A stretch of DNA of 64,000 bases from an uncultured Pseudodesulfovibrio sp. (lineage in GTDB: Bacteria; Desulfobacterota; Desulfovibrionia; Desulfovibrionales; Desulfovibrionaceae), in NCBI RefSeq assembly GCF_963662885.1, contig NZ_OY760055.1:568001-632000 (forward strand). The letters run 5' to 3'. The translations under genes were made by a program, and so were the position numbers. This document shows positions 43,745-51,403 of the stretch, piece after piece. The notes beneath the pieces were generated by a model. That model searched no databases and was not told the DNA's origin. It was given only the letters and a program-made list of their open reading frames with translations. The first letter of the stretch is position 1; the number at the start of each line of letters is the position of its first letter.

Positions 43745-45043
43745 ATGGTCCAGGCACTCGGGGAGATAAACGTAACGGCCGACAGGCAAGGTATTTCAGT
43801 GTTGACCGCAGTGCCAGACATTCAAAAGATCATTGAAAATCGTTCGCTGATCACGCACTTCCAGCCCCAGGTTTCGCTCAAGCGGAAAGCGGTCGTCGGG
43901 CTGGAGGCGCTGAGCAGAGGGTTTGACCCCCAAAGCGGAGAAATCATACCTCCAACCCTGCTGTTCGAGCAGGCCCGGGACAGAGCATCCCGGCTCGCCC
44001 TGGACCGGGCCTGCCGAACTAACGCGGCTGAATCCTTTGCCGCGCTTCACAGAAAAGACAAGGGCATGATGCTCTCCATGAACATCGACGCCTCCTGCAT
44101 CAACGAAGAGACCCGCGGTTCCTGCCACGTTCTCAACCTCGTCACCCGATGCGGCATCAGCCCGAGCAACGTGATCATCGAGATCATCGAATCCCGGTGC
44201 GAAGACATGGACGCCCTCATGGCCTTCGTCAAATTCTATCGGGACAACGACTTCCTCATCGCGCTGGACGACGTGGGCGCAGGCTTTTCCAATCTGGACC
44301 GCATCCCCCTGCTCAAGCCGGACGTCATCAAGCTGGACCGCACCCTGATCAGCGGCGTGGACAAGCATTTCCACAAACTGGAAGTGGTCCGCAGTTTCGT
44401 CCAGATGTCCAACCGACTCGGCTGCCTCGTTCTGGCAGAGGGCGTGGAGACGGCCGAGGAGGCCATGTGCCTGCTCTCGAACGGGGTCGACGTGTTCCAG
44501 GGATTCTATTTCGCCCGGCCCGCGCCGGGGTTGGACGCGGTGCCCGGCATGGCCTCCAAGGTGGACGCTCTGGCCGAGCGGCACCGGGAGAACCGCACGC
44601 AGCAGATCGCGGACGACAAGCGCCTGTATTCAAGCTACGACCTGACCGTGCTGACCATGTGCCAGGAACTGGCCGAGACTCTGGCCAAGGACATGGGCCT
44701 GGCTTTGGCCAAATTCGTCGAGACCTACGAAAGCGTCGAGTGTCTCTATGTTCTGGACATGCGCGGAAACCAGATTTCCGACACCGTTTGCGATCCGTCC
44801 CGGCTCAAGACCTGCAAGCGGTTTTTGTACGAGCCCGCCGAGGTGGGCGCGGACCATTCGCTCAAGGAATATTTCCTGCCCATTCAGGCCGGGTTGGAGA
44901 AGTTCACCACCCGCCCGTATATCTCGCTCGCCTCAGGCAATCTGTGCATCACCATCTCCCATATGTTCTACCACAAGAGCAGCGGCCGTCACCGCATCCT
45001 GTGCGTCGACATGACGCGGAACGAGGCGGGAAGTCCATCCTGA
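43745..45043 (+). CDS. EAL-domain c-di-GMP phosphodiesterase with C-terminal sensor domain
   Basis: A cytoplasmic 432-residue protein. The EAL domain (about 30-275) keeps the active-site motifs: GLEALSRG, MNID, IIEIIES, DDVGAGFSN, KLDR, AEGVET and QGFYFARP, so it should hydrolyse c-di-GMP. The C-terminal 150 residues form a PDC/Cache-like module (CLYVLDMRGNQISDTV, LKEYFLPIQAGLEKF, ISLASGNLCITIS) that probably senses a ligand, although no membrane segments are present. The start is doubtful: the ATG at 43745 abuts the glnK terminator; a GTG at 43799 has a better ribosome site (AAGG). Confidence 0.85.
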   Translation: MVQALGEINVTADRQGISVLTAVPDIQKIIENRSLITHFQPQVSLKRKAVVGLEALSRGFDPQSGEIIPPTLLFEQARDRASRLALDRACRTNAAESFAALHRKDKGMMLSMNIDASCINEETRGSCHVLNLVTRCGISPSNVIIEIIESRCEDMDALMAFVKFYRDNDFLIALDDVGAGFSNLDRIPLLKPDVIKLDRTLISGVDKHFHKLEVVRSFVQMSNRLGCLVLAEGVETAEEAMCLLSNGVDVFQGFYFARPAPGLDAVPGMASKVDALAERHRENRTQQIADDKRLYSSYDLTVLTMCQELAETLAKDMGLALAKFVETYESVECLYVLDMRGNQISDTVCDPSRLKTCKRFLYEPAEVGADHSLKEYFLPIQAGLEKFTTRPYISLASGNLCITISHMFYHKSSGRHRILCVDMTRNEAGSPS

Positions 45044-45095
45044 GCAATGAAGGGCGCATTTGACAAAGACATGAAGTTCGTTCCAATACTACAAT

Positions 45096-45833
45096 ATGCA
45101 GATGCGTGTAGTCTCTTTCTGGCTGCTTCTCCTTTTGTTGCCTCTCATACTACGGGCCGGGCCGGTATGGGCGGAGACGATCAGTTTCGGCTACGACGAG
45201 TATCCGCCGCTCAGCTACACGGTGGACGGAGAAGCCCGCGGGAGGACCATCAGTCTGATCCGGGAAGCGAGCAAACGGTTGGGCATCGAACCGGTATTCG
45301 TGTCCCAGCCTTTTATCAGGCTCCTCGTGTCCGTGAAGGAAGGCTCCGTCGACAGCATGGTCGATCTCTACGAAACCCCGGAGCGTTCGAAATTCTTATT
45401 TTTTGCCGCGAGGAGCGCAACGAGCGAGGACGTTTCCGTTTATGTTCGGTCCCGAAGCGGGGTTCGCATCAGTGGCCTGGAAGACCTCGCGAGGCACAAA
45501 ATCGGGGCTGTTCGAGGGTACTACTACGGCAAGTTGGTAGACCGGAAAATGATGAGCAGGTTCAGAATGGTCAAGGACTGCAAGGTTCTTTACTCCATGC
45601 TGCTCGAAGGGCGGTTCGACGCGGTGGTGGGCAATTCGCTGGCGGCGGAGCACTACGTTGGCGACGAGATCGCGCGAGGCGAGGTTGTGTCCGTCCTGAA
45701 GCTGGCCCGTCTGGAATATCATGTGGCCTTTTCCCACACCCTCGGTTCAAGAGGGCGCAGGCTGGCGGATCTCTATGCCGAGGAGATATGGCGGATTCTC
45801 ATGGAGCGCGGGGAACTGAATCCGGCTCCCTAG
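45096..45833 (+). CDS. Periplasmic solute-binding protein, SBP family 3
   Basis: An exported protein of 245 residues with a signal peptide (MQMRVVSFWLLLLLLPLI ... VWA). The mature part begins ISFGYDEYPPLSYTVDGEARG, the usual start of amino-acid-type binding proteins, with DSMVDLYETPERSKFLFF in lobe I and GRFDAVVGNSLAAEHYV in lobe II. No ABC permease or ATPase is adjacent, so it may work in signalling (its neighbour is an EAL protein) or with a transporter elsewhere. Confidence 0.82.
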   Translation: MQMRVVSFWLLLLLLPLILRAGPVWAETISFGYDEYPPLSYTVDGEARGRTISLIREASKRLGIEPVFVSQPFIRLLVSVKEGSVDSMVDLYETPERSKFLFFAARSATSEDVSVYVRSRSGVRISGLEDLARHKIGAVRGYYYGKLVDRKMMSRFRMVKDCKVLYSMLLEGRFDAVVGNSLAAEHYVGDEIARGEVVSVLKLARLEYHVAFSHTLGSRGRRLADLYAEEIWRILMERGELNPAP

Positions 45834-45868
45834 CCGCAATGCTTCTCCGTTCGAGCCACCCCGGTACA

Positions 45869-45943
45869 TCTGTTTTTTTCCTATCTCGTCACATGAGCAG
45901 CGGTCGTCAGCGCACATTGTGCGGTGATATGTCTCGGGCCTAA
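45869..45943 (+). pseudogene. Relic of the 3' end of an EAL/Cache gene
   Basis: The stretch encodes SSGRQRTLCGDMSRA then TAA, matching SSGRHRILCVDMTRN at the end of the EAL protein (about 44972-45020) at most codons. Nothing upstream of it in this copy is conserved. It looks like the surviving tail of a second, related gene or of a duplication disrupted by the binding-protein gene. Confidence 0.55.
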
Positions 45944-45985
45944 GAGGGAGGCCCCCGATAGGGTTAGGCCGCGATGCTCAAAAGG

Positions 45986-46023
45986 AAACCGCCCGGTTCG
46001 GCATATGCCGGACCGGGCGGTTT
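45986..46023. terminator. Bidirectional terminator beyond metK
   Basis: A long stem: AAACCGCCCGGT / ACCGGGCGGTTT with an inner CGGC-ATAT-GCCG extension. It ends metK on the minus strand and can also end transcripts from the binding-protein side. Confidence 0.88.
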
Positions 46024-46044
46024 GTCTTTGTGTGGGGCCGGAAA

Positions 46045-47214
46045 CTAGATCTTGCAGGCGGTGCGCAGATCGTCCACGGCGTCGGTGGCTTCCCAGGTGA
46101 ACTCGGGCAGCTCGCGGCCGAAGTGGCCGTAGTTGGTGGTCTTCTGGAAGATGGGGCGACGCAGCTTGAGGCGCTCCTGGATGAAGTAGGGGCGCATGTC
46201 GAAGACCTCGGTCACGGCCTTGGTCAGCTGTTCGTCGGAGACCTGGCCGGTACCGCGGGAGCTGACAACGACGGACACGGGCTCGGCCACGCCGATGGCG
46301 TAGGCGATCTGAACCTCGCACATGTCGGCCAGACCGGAGGCGACCACGTTCTTGGCCACGTAGCGGGCCATGTACGCGCCGGAGCGGTCTACCTTGGACG
46401 GGTCCTTGCCCGAGAAGGCGCCGCCGCCGTGGGCACCGGCTCCACCGTAGGTGTCGTTGATGATCTTGCGTCCGGTCAGGCCGCAGTCACCCACGGGACC
46501 GCCGATGACGAACCGGCCGGTGGGGTTGATATAGGTCTTCAGGGAGTCGTCGATCAGCTCCTCCGGGAGGGTGTGCATGATGACTTCCTTGAGGATCGCG
46601 TCCTTCAGGTCCGAGTAGGCGATGTTCTCGTCATGCTGGGAGGAGACGACCACGTTGTCGATGCGCACGGGCTTGCCGTTGTCGAACTGCACGCAGACCT
46701 GGGTCTTGCCGTCCGGGCGCAGGAAATCGAGGATGCCCTCTTTGCGCACGTAGGTCAGGCGGCGGGACAGCTTGTGGGCGTAGTAGATCGGGGTCGGCAT
46801 GAGGGTGGGGGTCTCGTTGGTGGCGAAACCGAACATCATGCCCTGGTCGCCGGCGCCCTGGTCTTCGGGTTTGACCCGGTCGACGCCCTGGGCGATGTCC
46901 GGGGACTGCTTGTCGATGGACGAGATGACCGCGCAGGTCTGCCAGTCGAAGCCCATGGTGTCGGAGCTGTTGTAGCCGATGTCCTTGATGGTGTTGCGGA
47001 CGATCTCCGGGAAGTCGGCGAAAGCGGTGGTGGAGATTTCACCGGCGATGAAGGCCATGCCGGTGGTCACCAGAGTCTCGCAGGCCACGCGTGCGTTCTC
47101 GTCCTGGCCGATGATGGCGTCCAGGATGGCGTCGGAAATCTGGTCGGCCACCTTGTCGGGGTGGCCTTCGGTCACGGACTCGGAAGTGAAAAGGTATTTG
47201 CCTTCAATCTGCAT
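46045..47214 (-). CDS. metK: S-adenosylmethionine synthetase
   Basis: Makes SAM from methionine and ATP. The start at 47214 (MQIEGKYLFTSESVTEGHPDK) follows AAGGAGG. Motifs: SVTEGHPDKVADQISDAILD, GAGDQGMMFGFA and GGGAFSGKDPSKVDRSGAY. The total of 389 residues is normal. It lies 34 bases after panD in an apparent panC-panD-metK operon. There is no room for a SAM riboswitch directly ahead. Confidence 0.97.
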   Translation of the reverse strand: MQIEGKYLFTSESVTEGHPDKVADQISDAILDAIIGQDENARVACETLVTTGMAFIAGEISTTAFADFPEIVRNTIKDIGYNSSDTMGFDWQTCAVISSIDKQSPDIAQGVDRVKPEDQGAGDQGMMFGFATNETPTLMPTPIYYAHKLSRRLTYVRKEGILDFLRPDGKTQVCVQFDNGKPVRIDNVVVSSQHDENIAYSDLKDAILKEVIMHTLPEELIDDSLKTYINPTGRFVIGGPVGDCGLTGRKIINDTYGGAGAHGGGAFSGKDPSKVDRSGAYMARYVAKNVVASGLADMCEVQIAYAIGVAEPVSVVVSSRGTGQVSDEQLTKAVTEVFDMRPYFIQERLKLRRPIFQKTTNYGHFGRELPEFTWEATDAVDDLRTACKI

Positions 47215-47248
47215 CGGACCCTCCTTCAGGGATGCTGCTTGATGTCGC

Positions 47249-47629
47249 CTAGAAATCCGGGTTGATGAGTTCGCACTCGAGGATTTCATCGACGGTATTG
47301 TTCTTGCCTGCGATGACGACCCTGGGTTTGCGGGTCTTCGCTTCGTTTTCGTCCAGCCACATGAATGCGGCGATGATCACGCGCTGTCCGACGCCGCCCT
47401 TGTGCGCGGCGGCTCCGTTCAGGCAGATCTCGCCCGGTTGGCCGGGGATGGCGTAAGTGGTCAGCCGTTCCCCGTTGTCCAGGTTGTATACGTCCACCTG
47501 TTCGTAAGGCAGCAGTCCCACCGTCTTCATCAGTTTGGTGTCTATGGAAATGCTGCCCCGGTATTCCAGGTTCGCGCAGGTAATGGTCGCGCCATGGATC
47601 TTGGCGCTCAGAAAACATCTTTGAGCCAC
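47249..47629 (-). CDS. panD: Aspartate 1-decarboxylase
   Basis: A pyruvoyl enzyme making beta-alanine from aspartate for pantothenate. The self-cleavage site Gly24-Ser25 is in LEYRGSISID; the start MAQRCFLSAKIHGATIT is canonical. At 126 residues it is full-length. It begins 4 bases after panC. Confidence 0.97.
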   Translation of the reverse strand: MAQRCFLSAKIHGATITCANLEYRGSISIDTKLMKTVGLLPYEQVDVYNLDNGERLTTYAIPGQPGEICLNGAAAHKGGVGQRVIIAAFMWLDENEAKTRKPRVVIAGKNNTVDEILECELINPDF

Positions 47630-47633
47630 GAGT

Positions 47634-48482
47634 CTAAACCTCTATCAATATATTATCTATCAGCCGGGCCTTGCCCATGCGCACGGCCACGGCGGCCAGC
47701 GCGGACCGGGCAATGGTCCTGAGCGGTGAAATTTCGTCCGGGTCAACGATTTCGATGTAGTCCACCTCGCCCATGGGCAGGGCGGCGGCGTATTCGTCGG
47801 CCAGGAATTGCTTCAATGCGGCGCAGTCGCGCTCCCCGCCCTTGGCCTTGTCCACGAGTTTGAGCAGACCCTTGCGGATGTTCGGGGCCACTGCACGCTC
47901 TTCTTCGGTAAGATACGCGTTTCGGGAGCTCAGGGCCAGACCGTCTTCCTCGCGCACGATGGGGTGCCCGATGAGCCTGATCGGCATGTTCAGGTCGCGG
48001 ACCATGCGGCGCAGGATGGCAAACTGCTGCCAGTCCTTCTCGCCGAATACGGCCACTTCGGCCTGGGTCAGCATGAACAGCTTGGTGACCACCGTGCACA
48101 CGCCGCGGAAATGGATGGGCCGGGTGGTGCCGCAGAGGTGTTCGCCCAGTCGGGGGGCTTCCACCCAGGTGGCGTGGTTGTCCGCGTACATGGAGCCGGG
48201 TTCGGGGGCGAAGATCAGGTCCACGCCGTGGGCCTCGGCCTTGGCGCGGTCGCTCTCGAAATCACGGGGGTAGCTGTCCAGATCTTCGTTCTCACCGAAC
48301 TGAGCGGGGTTGACGAAGACCGAGATGACGAGCTTGTCGCACTCGGTACGGGCGCGGTCGATAAGGGAGGTGTGGCCGTGGTGCAGGTAGCCCATGGTCG
48401 GAACAAGGCCGATGGTGTGGCCCTGCTTGCGCCAGTCAAGACATTGGCGCTGCAATTCTGTCGGATCGGTGATGATTTTCAT
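47634..48482 (-). CDS. panC: Pantothenate synthetase
   Basis: Joins pantoate and beta-alanine using ATP. The nucleotidyl motif VPTMGYLHHGHTSLI, the FGEKDWQQFAILRRMV segment and the SSRNAYLTEEER motif are present. Length 282 residues. First gene of the panC-panD-metK cluster; panB is not in the window. Confidence 0.97.
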   Translation of the reverse strand: MKIITDPTELQRQCLDWRKQGHTIGLVPTMGYLHHGHTSLIDRARTECDKLVISVFVNPAQFGENEDLDSYPRDFESDRAKAEAHGVDLIFAPEPGSMYADNHATWVEAPRLGEHLCGTTRPIHFRGVCTVVTKLFMLTQAEVAVFGEKDWQQFAILRRMVRDLNMPIRLIGHPIVREEDGLALSSRNAYLTEEERAVAPNIRKGLLKLVDKAKGGERDCAALKQFLADEYAAALPMGEVDYIEIVDPDEISPLRTIARSALAAVAVRMGKARLIDNILIEV

Positions 48483-48683
48483 GGTTCGCCTCGAAGCTTG
48501 GTGAACACCTGACAGATTTACCGGGGGGAGTCAAACAAAATGTTTATATCTGGATGTATTGATATAGTTTTGTCCCTCCGGAGCGGAAAGGGGTCTTTGA
48601 CGGTGTAAAAACGGGAGTTGTCACGGACCATTACCCAAACTTTTGTTTGAGAAAAAACGGGCCTCGTTGTACCGTATCGCATT

Positions 48684-51107
48684 ATGAGGACAAACAAGGA
48701 CATCTTCTCGGACAGGGCCGTGTCGCTCACTCCCCAGGAGTTGATCGATTTCGAACACACCATCAAGGATTGCATGGCGGAGTTCGTTTCCTTCTCCTCC
48801 TACAGTCTGTTCTTTCCCAGGGGGAAATCGGATGATATCCCCGAGCCGGAGTTCCGGGCCGAGGACAACGAGTTGATCCTGCCGCTGGTCTTCAAGGGCG
48901 AGATGATGTGCTATTTCATTGCCAAGGGCGTGCGCCTCAAGGCTCCGGCCACGGCTCCGAAATATCTCATGGCACTGGCAGCGTCGATCCTGGAGAAACT
49001 TGCCCTGTACAAAAAAGCGGTCACCGATCCCCTGACCGGTCTGTATTCGCGAAACTTTTTCTTCGAGGAGCTGGAGCAGGCCATCGATCAGGTGCAGGGC
49101 TGTCTGGCCACCGGGACCTGCCGGTCCGGGGTGGAAACCCGCGAGCCGGAGATGGCTTTTTCCGGGACCTTCGGCGTCATCTTTCTCGACCTCGACACCT
49201 TCCAGCCGATCAACGAGCGCTACGGCTATCTCAAGGGCGACGACATGCTGGGCGAGGTCGGTCGGCTGCTGAGTCTGGTCTGCCCCAAATACACCACCGT
49301 GGCGCGTTTCGCCAACGACAAGTTCGCCATCCTCGTGCCCGACGCCAAGCCTCATGCCTGCTTCCAGTTGTCCGAGGTCATTCGCTCGGGCCTGAGCAAG
49401 CTCTCTTTCACCGACGACATTACCAACGACACCATCTCGATCACCGGCAGCCTCGGCTACGTCTGCTATCCGCAGGGGCTGGAGGGAGCGCAATTCCGGC
49501 GCACTCCGTCCGAGCAGGCGCGCATGATCGTGCGCAAAGCCCGCAAGGGCGTGGCCGTGGCCAAGGATCAGGGGCGCAACCGGGTGTTTGGCTATGCCGA
49601 CATCCTGTCCAAGGGCGGCCGGGTGCTCGAGACCCTGCCCATGAACCGCATGGTCGTGTCCCTGGGCGAGGCGTCCGGGGCCAAGGTCGGCCAGCGGTTT
49701 CTGGTCCGTTCGCCCAAGTCCGGCGGCGTCGCCTCGGCTTCGATCACCGAAGACGAGCGTCTGTCCGGACGCTATCCGGCCATGTACAAGGGCGAGGTGG
49801 TTCTGGTCGAGGTCCAGGACGACATCGCCTTTGCCGAGGCCCTGCACCTGGGCGACGCGGCCTGGTCCGTGGAACCCGGCGACCGACTCAATCTCATCGA
49901 GGGCGACGAAAGCCTGTTCTCGCCCGATCAGGAAATAAAGGACGACACCATGCCGAGCCACGACGGCGCGACACAACTTCTGCGATACGGCGAATTCGTC
50001 TCCTGGTTCGCCAAGGCCCGGCTTACTCCCGCGTCTTTCGGATTGTCACTGATCCGTATTCTGGATCAGCCCGAGGAGAACGACCGCTATCAGGACGGGA
50101 TGGACCACATGGCCCGCGACGTGGCCCGCATTGCGCGCGGCGTGTTCGGCGACGCGGCCACCGGCGGCCGGTTTGGCCTTAACGGCATGATCTTTTTCAC
50201 CGAGGGCGTGGACCGGCAAACGCTGATGGACCGCACCCTGGAACTGGAACAGGCCGTGTCCAGAAACCTCGGTCTCAAGCTTTCCGTTGGCTCGGCGCGC
50301 TACCCGTTCCTGAATTTCGACCGGGCCGACATGCTGGAAAACTGCCGCAAGGCGTTGGATCACGCATTGCTTCTGCCCGACCCGCGGGTGGCCGTGTTCG
50401 ACTCCATCTCGCTCAACCTGTCCGCGGACCGCAAGTTCATGGACGGCGACATCTACGGAGCCATCGAGGAATTCAAGCTGGCCCTGCTCGACGACGACAA
50501 CAATCTCCTGGCCCGCAACTCGCTCGGCATCTGCTACGCCCAGCTCGGCCGGTTCGAAGAGGCCCGGCACGAGTTCGAGCGGGTGGTGGAACTGGACAAG
50601 AAGGACGTTCTCGCCCTCTACAATCTCGGTTGGGCCAACCACCGCCTGGGTGATCTCAAGTCCGCCGAAAAGGCCTACCGTCAGTGCCTCAAGGCCGAGC
50701 CCGGCCACGTCTATTCGCTCATGCGCCTGGGGTCCATCGAGGAAAAGGCCAACCATCTCAAGAAGGCCGCCAATCTCTACAAGAAAGCCGCCGAGCAACC
50801 CGGCGGCGAACGCATGGTCCTGCGGCCTCTGGCCCGTGTGGCCTACCGCCAGGGCGACATCGAGGGTACCCGCGAATACCTGCATCTGGCCCTGAACGCC
50901 GATCACAACGACCATCAGGCCATGCACATGCTTTCCAAGCTCTATCTCGATCAGGGCGAGGACCCGCAGATCGCCGAGGTTCTGGCTCGCCAGTCCTCGG
51001 CCCTGGCTCCGGGCGTACCCGCTTACTGGGATACCCTGGTCGAAGCTCTCGAGGCTCAGGGCAAGGGCGAAGAGGCCGCCATCGTCGCCGCCAGAGCGGC
51101 GGGGTAG
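48684..51107 (+). CDS. Degenerate GGDEF protein with TPR tail
   Basis: An 807-residue cytoplasmic protein. Residues 1-110 are an unassigned (GAF-like) input; a GGDEF domain follows with DPLTGLYSRNFF and FLDLDTFQPINERYG, but the signature is ANDKF (210-214) instead of GGDEF, so it is probably not a cyclase and may bind c-di-GMP or GTP or only scaffold. A second cyclase-like fold (about 425-580, SFGLSLIRILDQ ... LKLSVGSARYP) and at least five TPR repeats (about 590-800) complete it. It stands alone, divergent from panC and followed by hairpin copy C. Confidence 0.85.
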   Translation: MRTNKDIFSDRAVSLTPQELIDFEHTIKDCMAEFVSFSSYSLFFPRGKSDDIPEPEFRAEDNELILPLVFKGEMMCYFIAKGVRLKAPATAPKYLMALAASILEKLALYKKAVTDPLTGLYSRNFFFEELEQAIDQVQGCLATGTCRSGVETREPEMAFSGTFGVIFLDLDTFQPINERYGYLKGDDMLGEVGRLLSLVCPKYTTVARFANDKFAILVPDAKPHACFQLSEVIRSGLSKLSFTDDITNDTISITGSLGYVCYPQGLEGAQFRRTPSEQARMIVRKARKGVAVAKDQGRNRVFGYADILSKGGRVLETLPMNRMVVSLGEASGAKVGQRFLVRSPKSGGVASASITEDERLSGRYPAMYKGEVVLVEVQDDIAFAEALHLGDAAWSVEPGDRLNLIEGDESLFSPDQEIKDDTMPSHDGATQLLRYGEFVSWFAKARLTPASFGLSLIRILDQPEENDRYQDGMDHMARDVARIARGVFGDAATGGRFGLNGMIFFTEGVDRQTLMDRTLELEQAVSRNLGLKLSVGSARYPFLNFDRADMLENCRKALDHALLLPDPRVAVFDSISLNLSADRKFMDGDIYGAIEEFKLALLDDDNNLLARNSLGICYAQLGRFEEARHEFERVVELDKKDVLALYNLGWANHRLGDLKSAEKAYRQCLKAEPGHVYSLMRLGSIEEKANHLKKAANLYKKAAEQPGGERMVLRPLARVAYRQGDIEGTREYLHLALNADHNDHQAMHMLSKLYLDQGEDPQIAEVLARQSSALAPGVPAYWDTLVEALEAQGKGEEAAIVAARAAG

Positions 51108-51128
51108 ATTCGCCTCAGGCGGTCAGGT

Positions 51129-51172
51129 GAAGGGGAGGAGAAACCTTTTGAGAAAGGTTTCTCCTCCCCTTC
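51129..51172 (+). repeat. CCGCCGG-type hairpin element, copy C (downstream of the GGDEF-TPR gene)
   Basis: A perfect 20-bp stem with a TGAG loop (51129-51148 with 51153-51172), preceded by CGCCTCAGGCGG and followed by CCAAAACTTTTTGGTGCCGC and a GCGCGGGGTGCGCC arm (51198-51234). Plus orientation, matching the gene it follows. Confidence 0.82.
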
Positions 51173-51309
51173 CCCCGAACCCCCATCCCCTCCTTTTCCA
51201 AAACTTTTTGGTGCCGCTGCGCGGGGTGCGCCGGTGGATATTTGTGCGTTTAGGACAATCAGTGAGTCTGCACCCGCCGAAGGCGCTACAAAAAGTTTTG
51301 AAGGGTCCA

Positions 51310-51358
51310 GGGAACCTTTTTCAAAAGGTTCCCAGATCTCCCCGAAGGGGCCGCCGGC
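51310..51358 (-). repeat. CCGCCGG-type hairpin element, copy D (downstream of the MCP gene)
   Basis: Minus orientation: GGCCGGCGG tag (51351-51358), then stem GGGAACCTTTT / AAAAGGTTCCC (51310-51320 with 51323-51333), then TCAAAACTTTTTGTAGCGCC. Copies C and D lie back to back in the 296-base gap between two convergent genes, each oriented with its own gene. Confidence 0.8.
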
Positions 51359-51403
51359 CCCCCTCTCACGACTTAGTCCTACTCCGGAAGAGGGGCGGTG
51401 GGA

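Noticed and set aside
47215..47248. Possible SAM riboswitch before metK
   Set aside because: Only 34 bases separate metK from panD, too short for any known SAM riboswitch.
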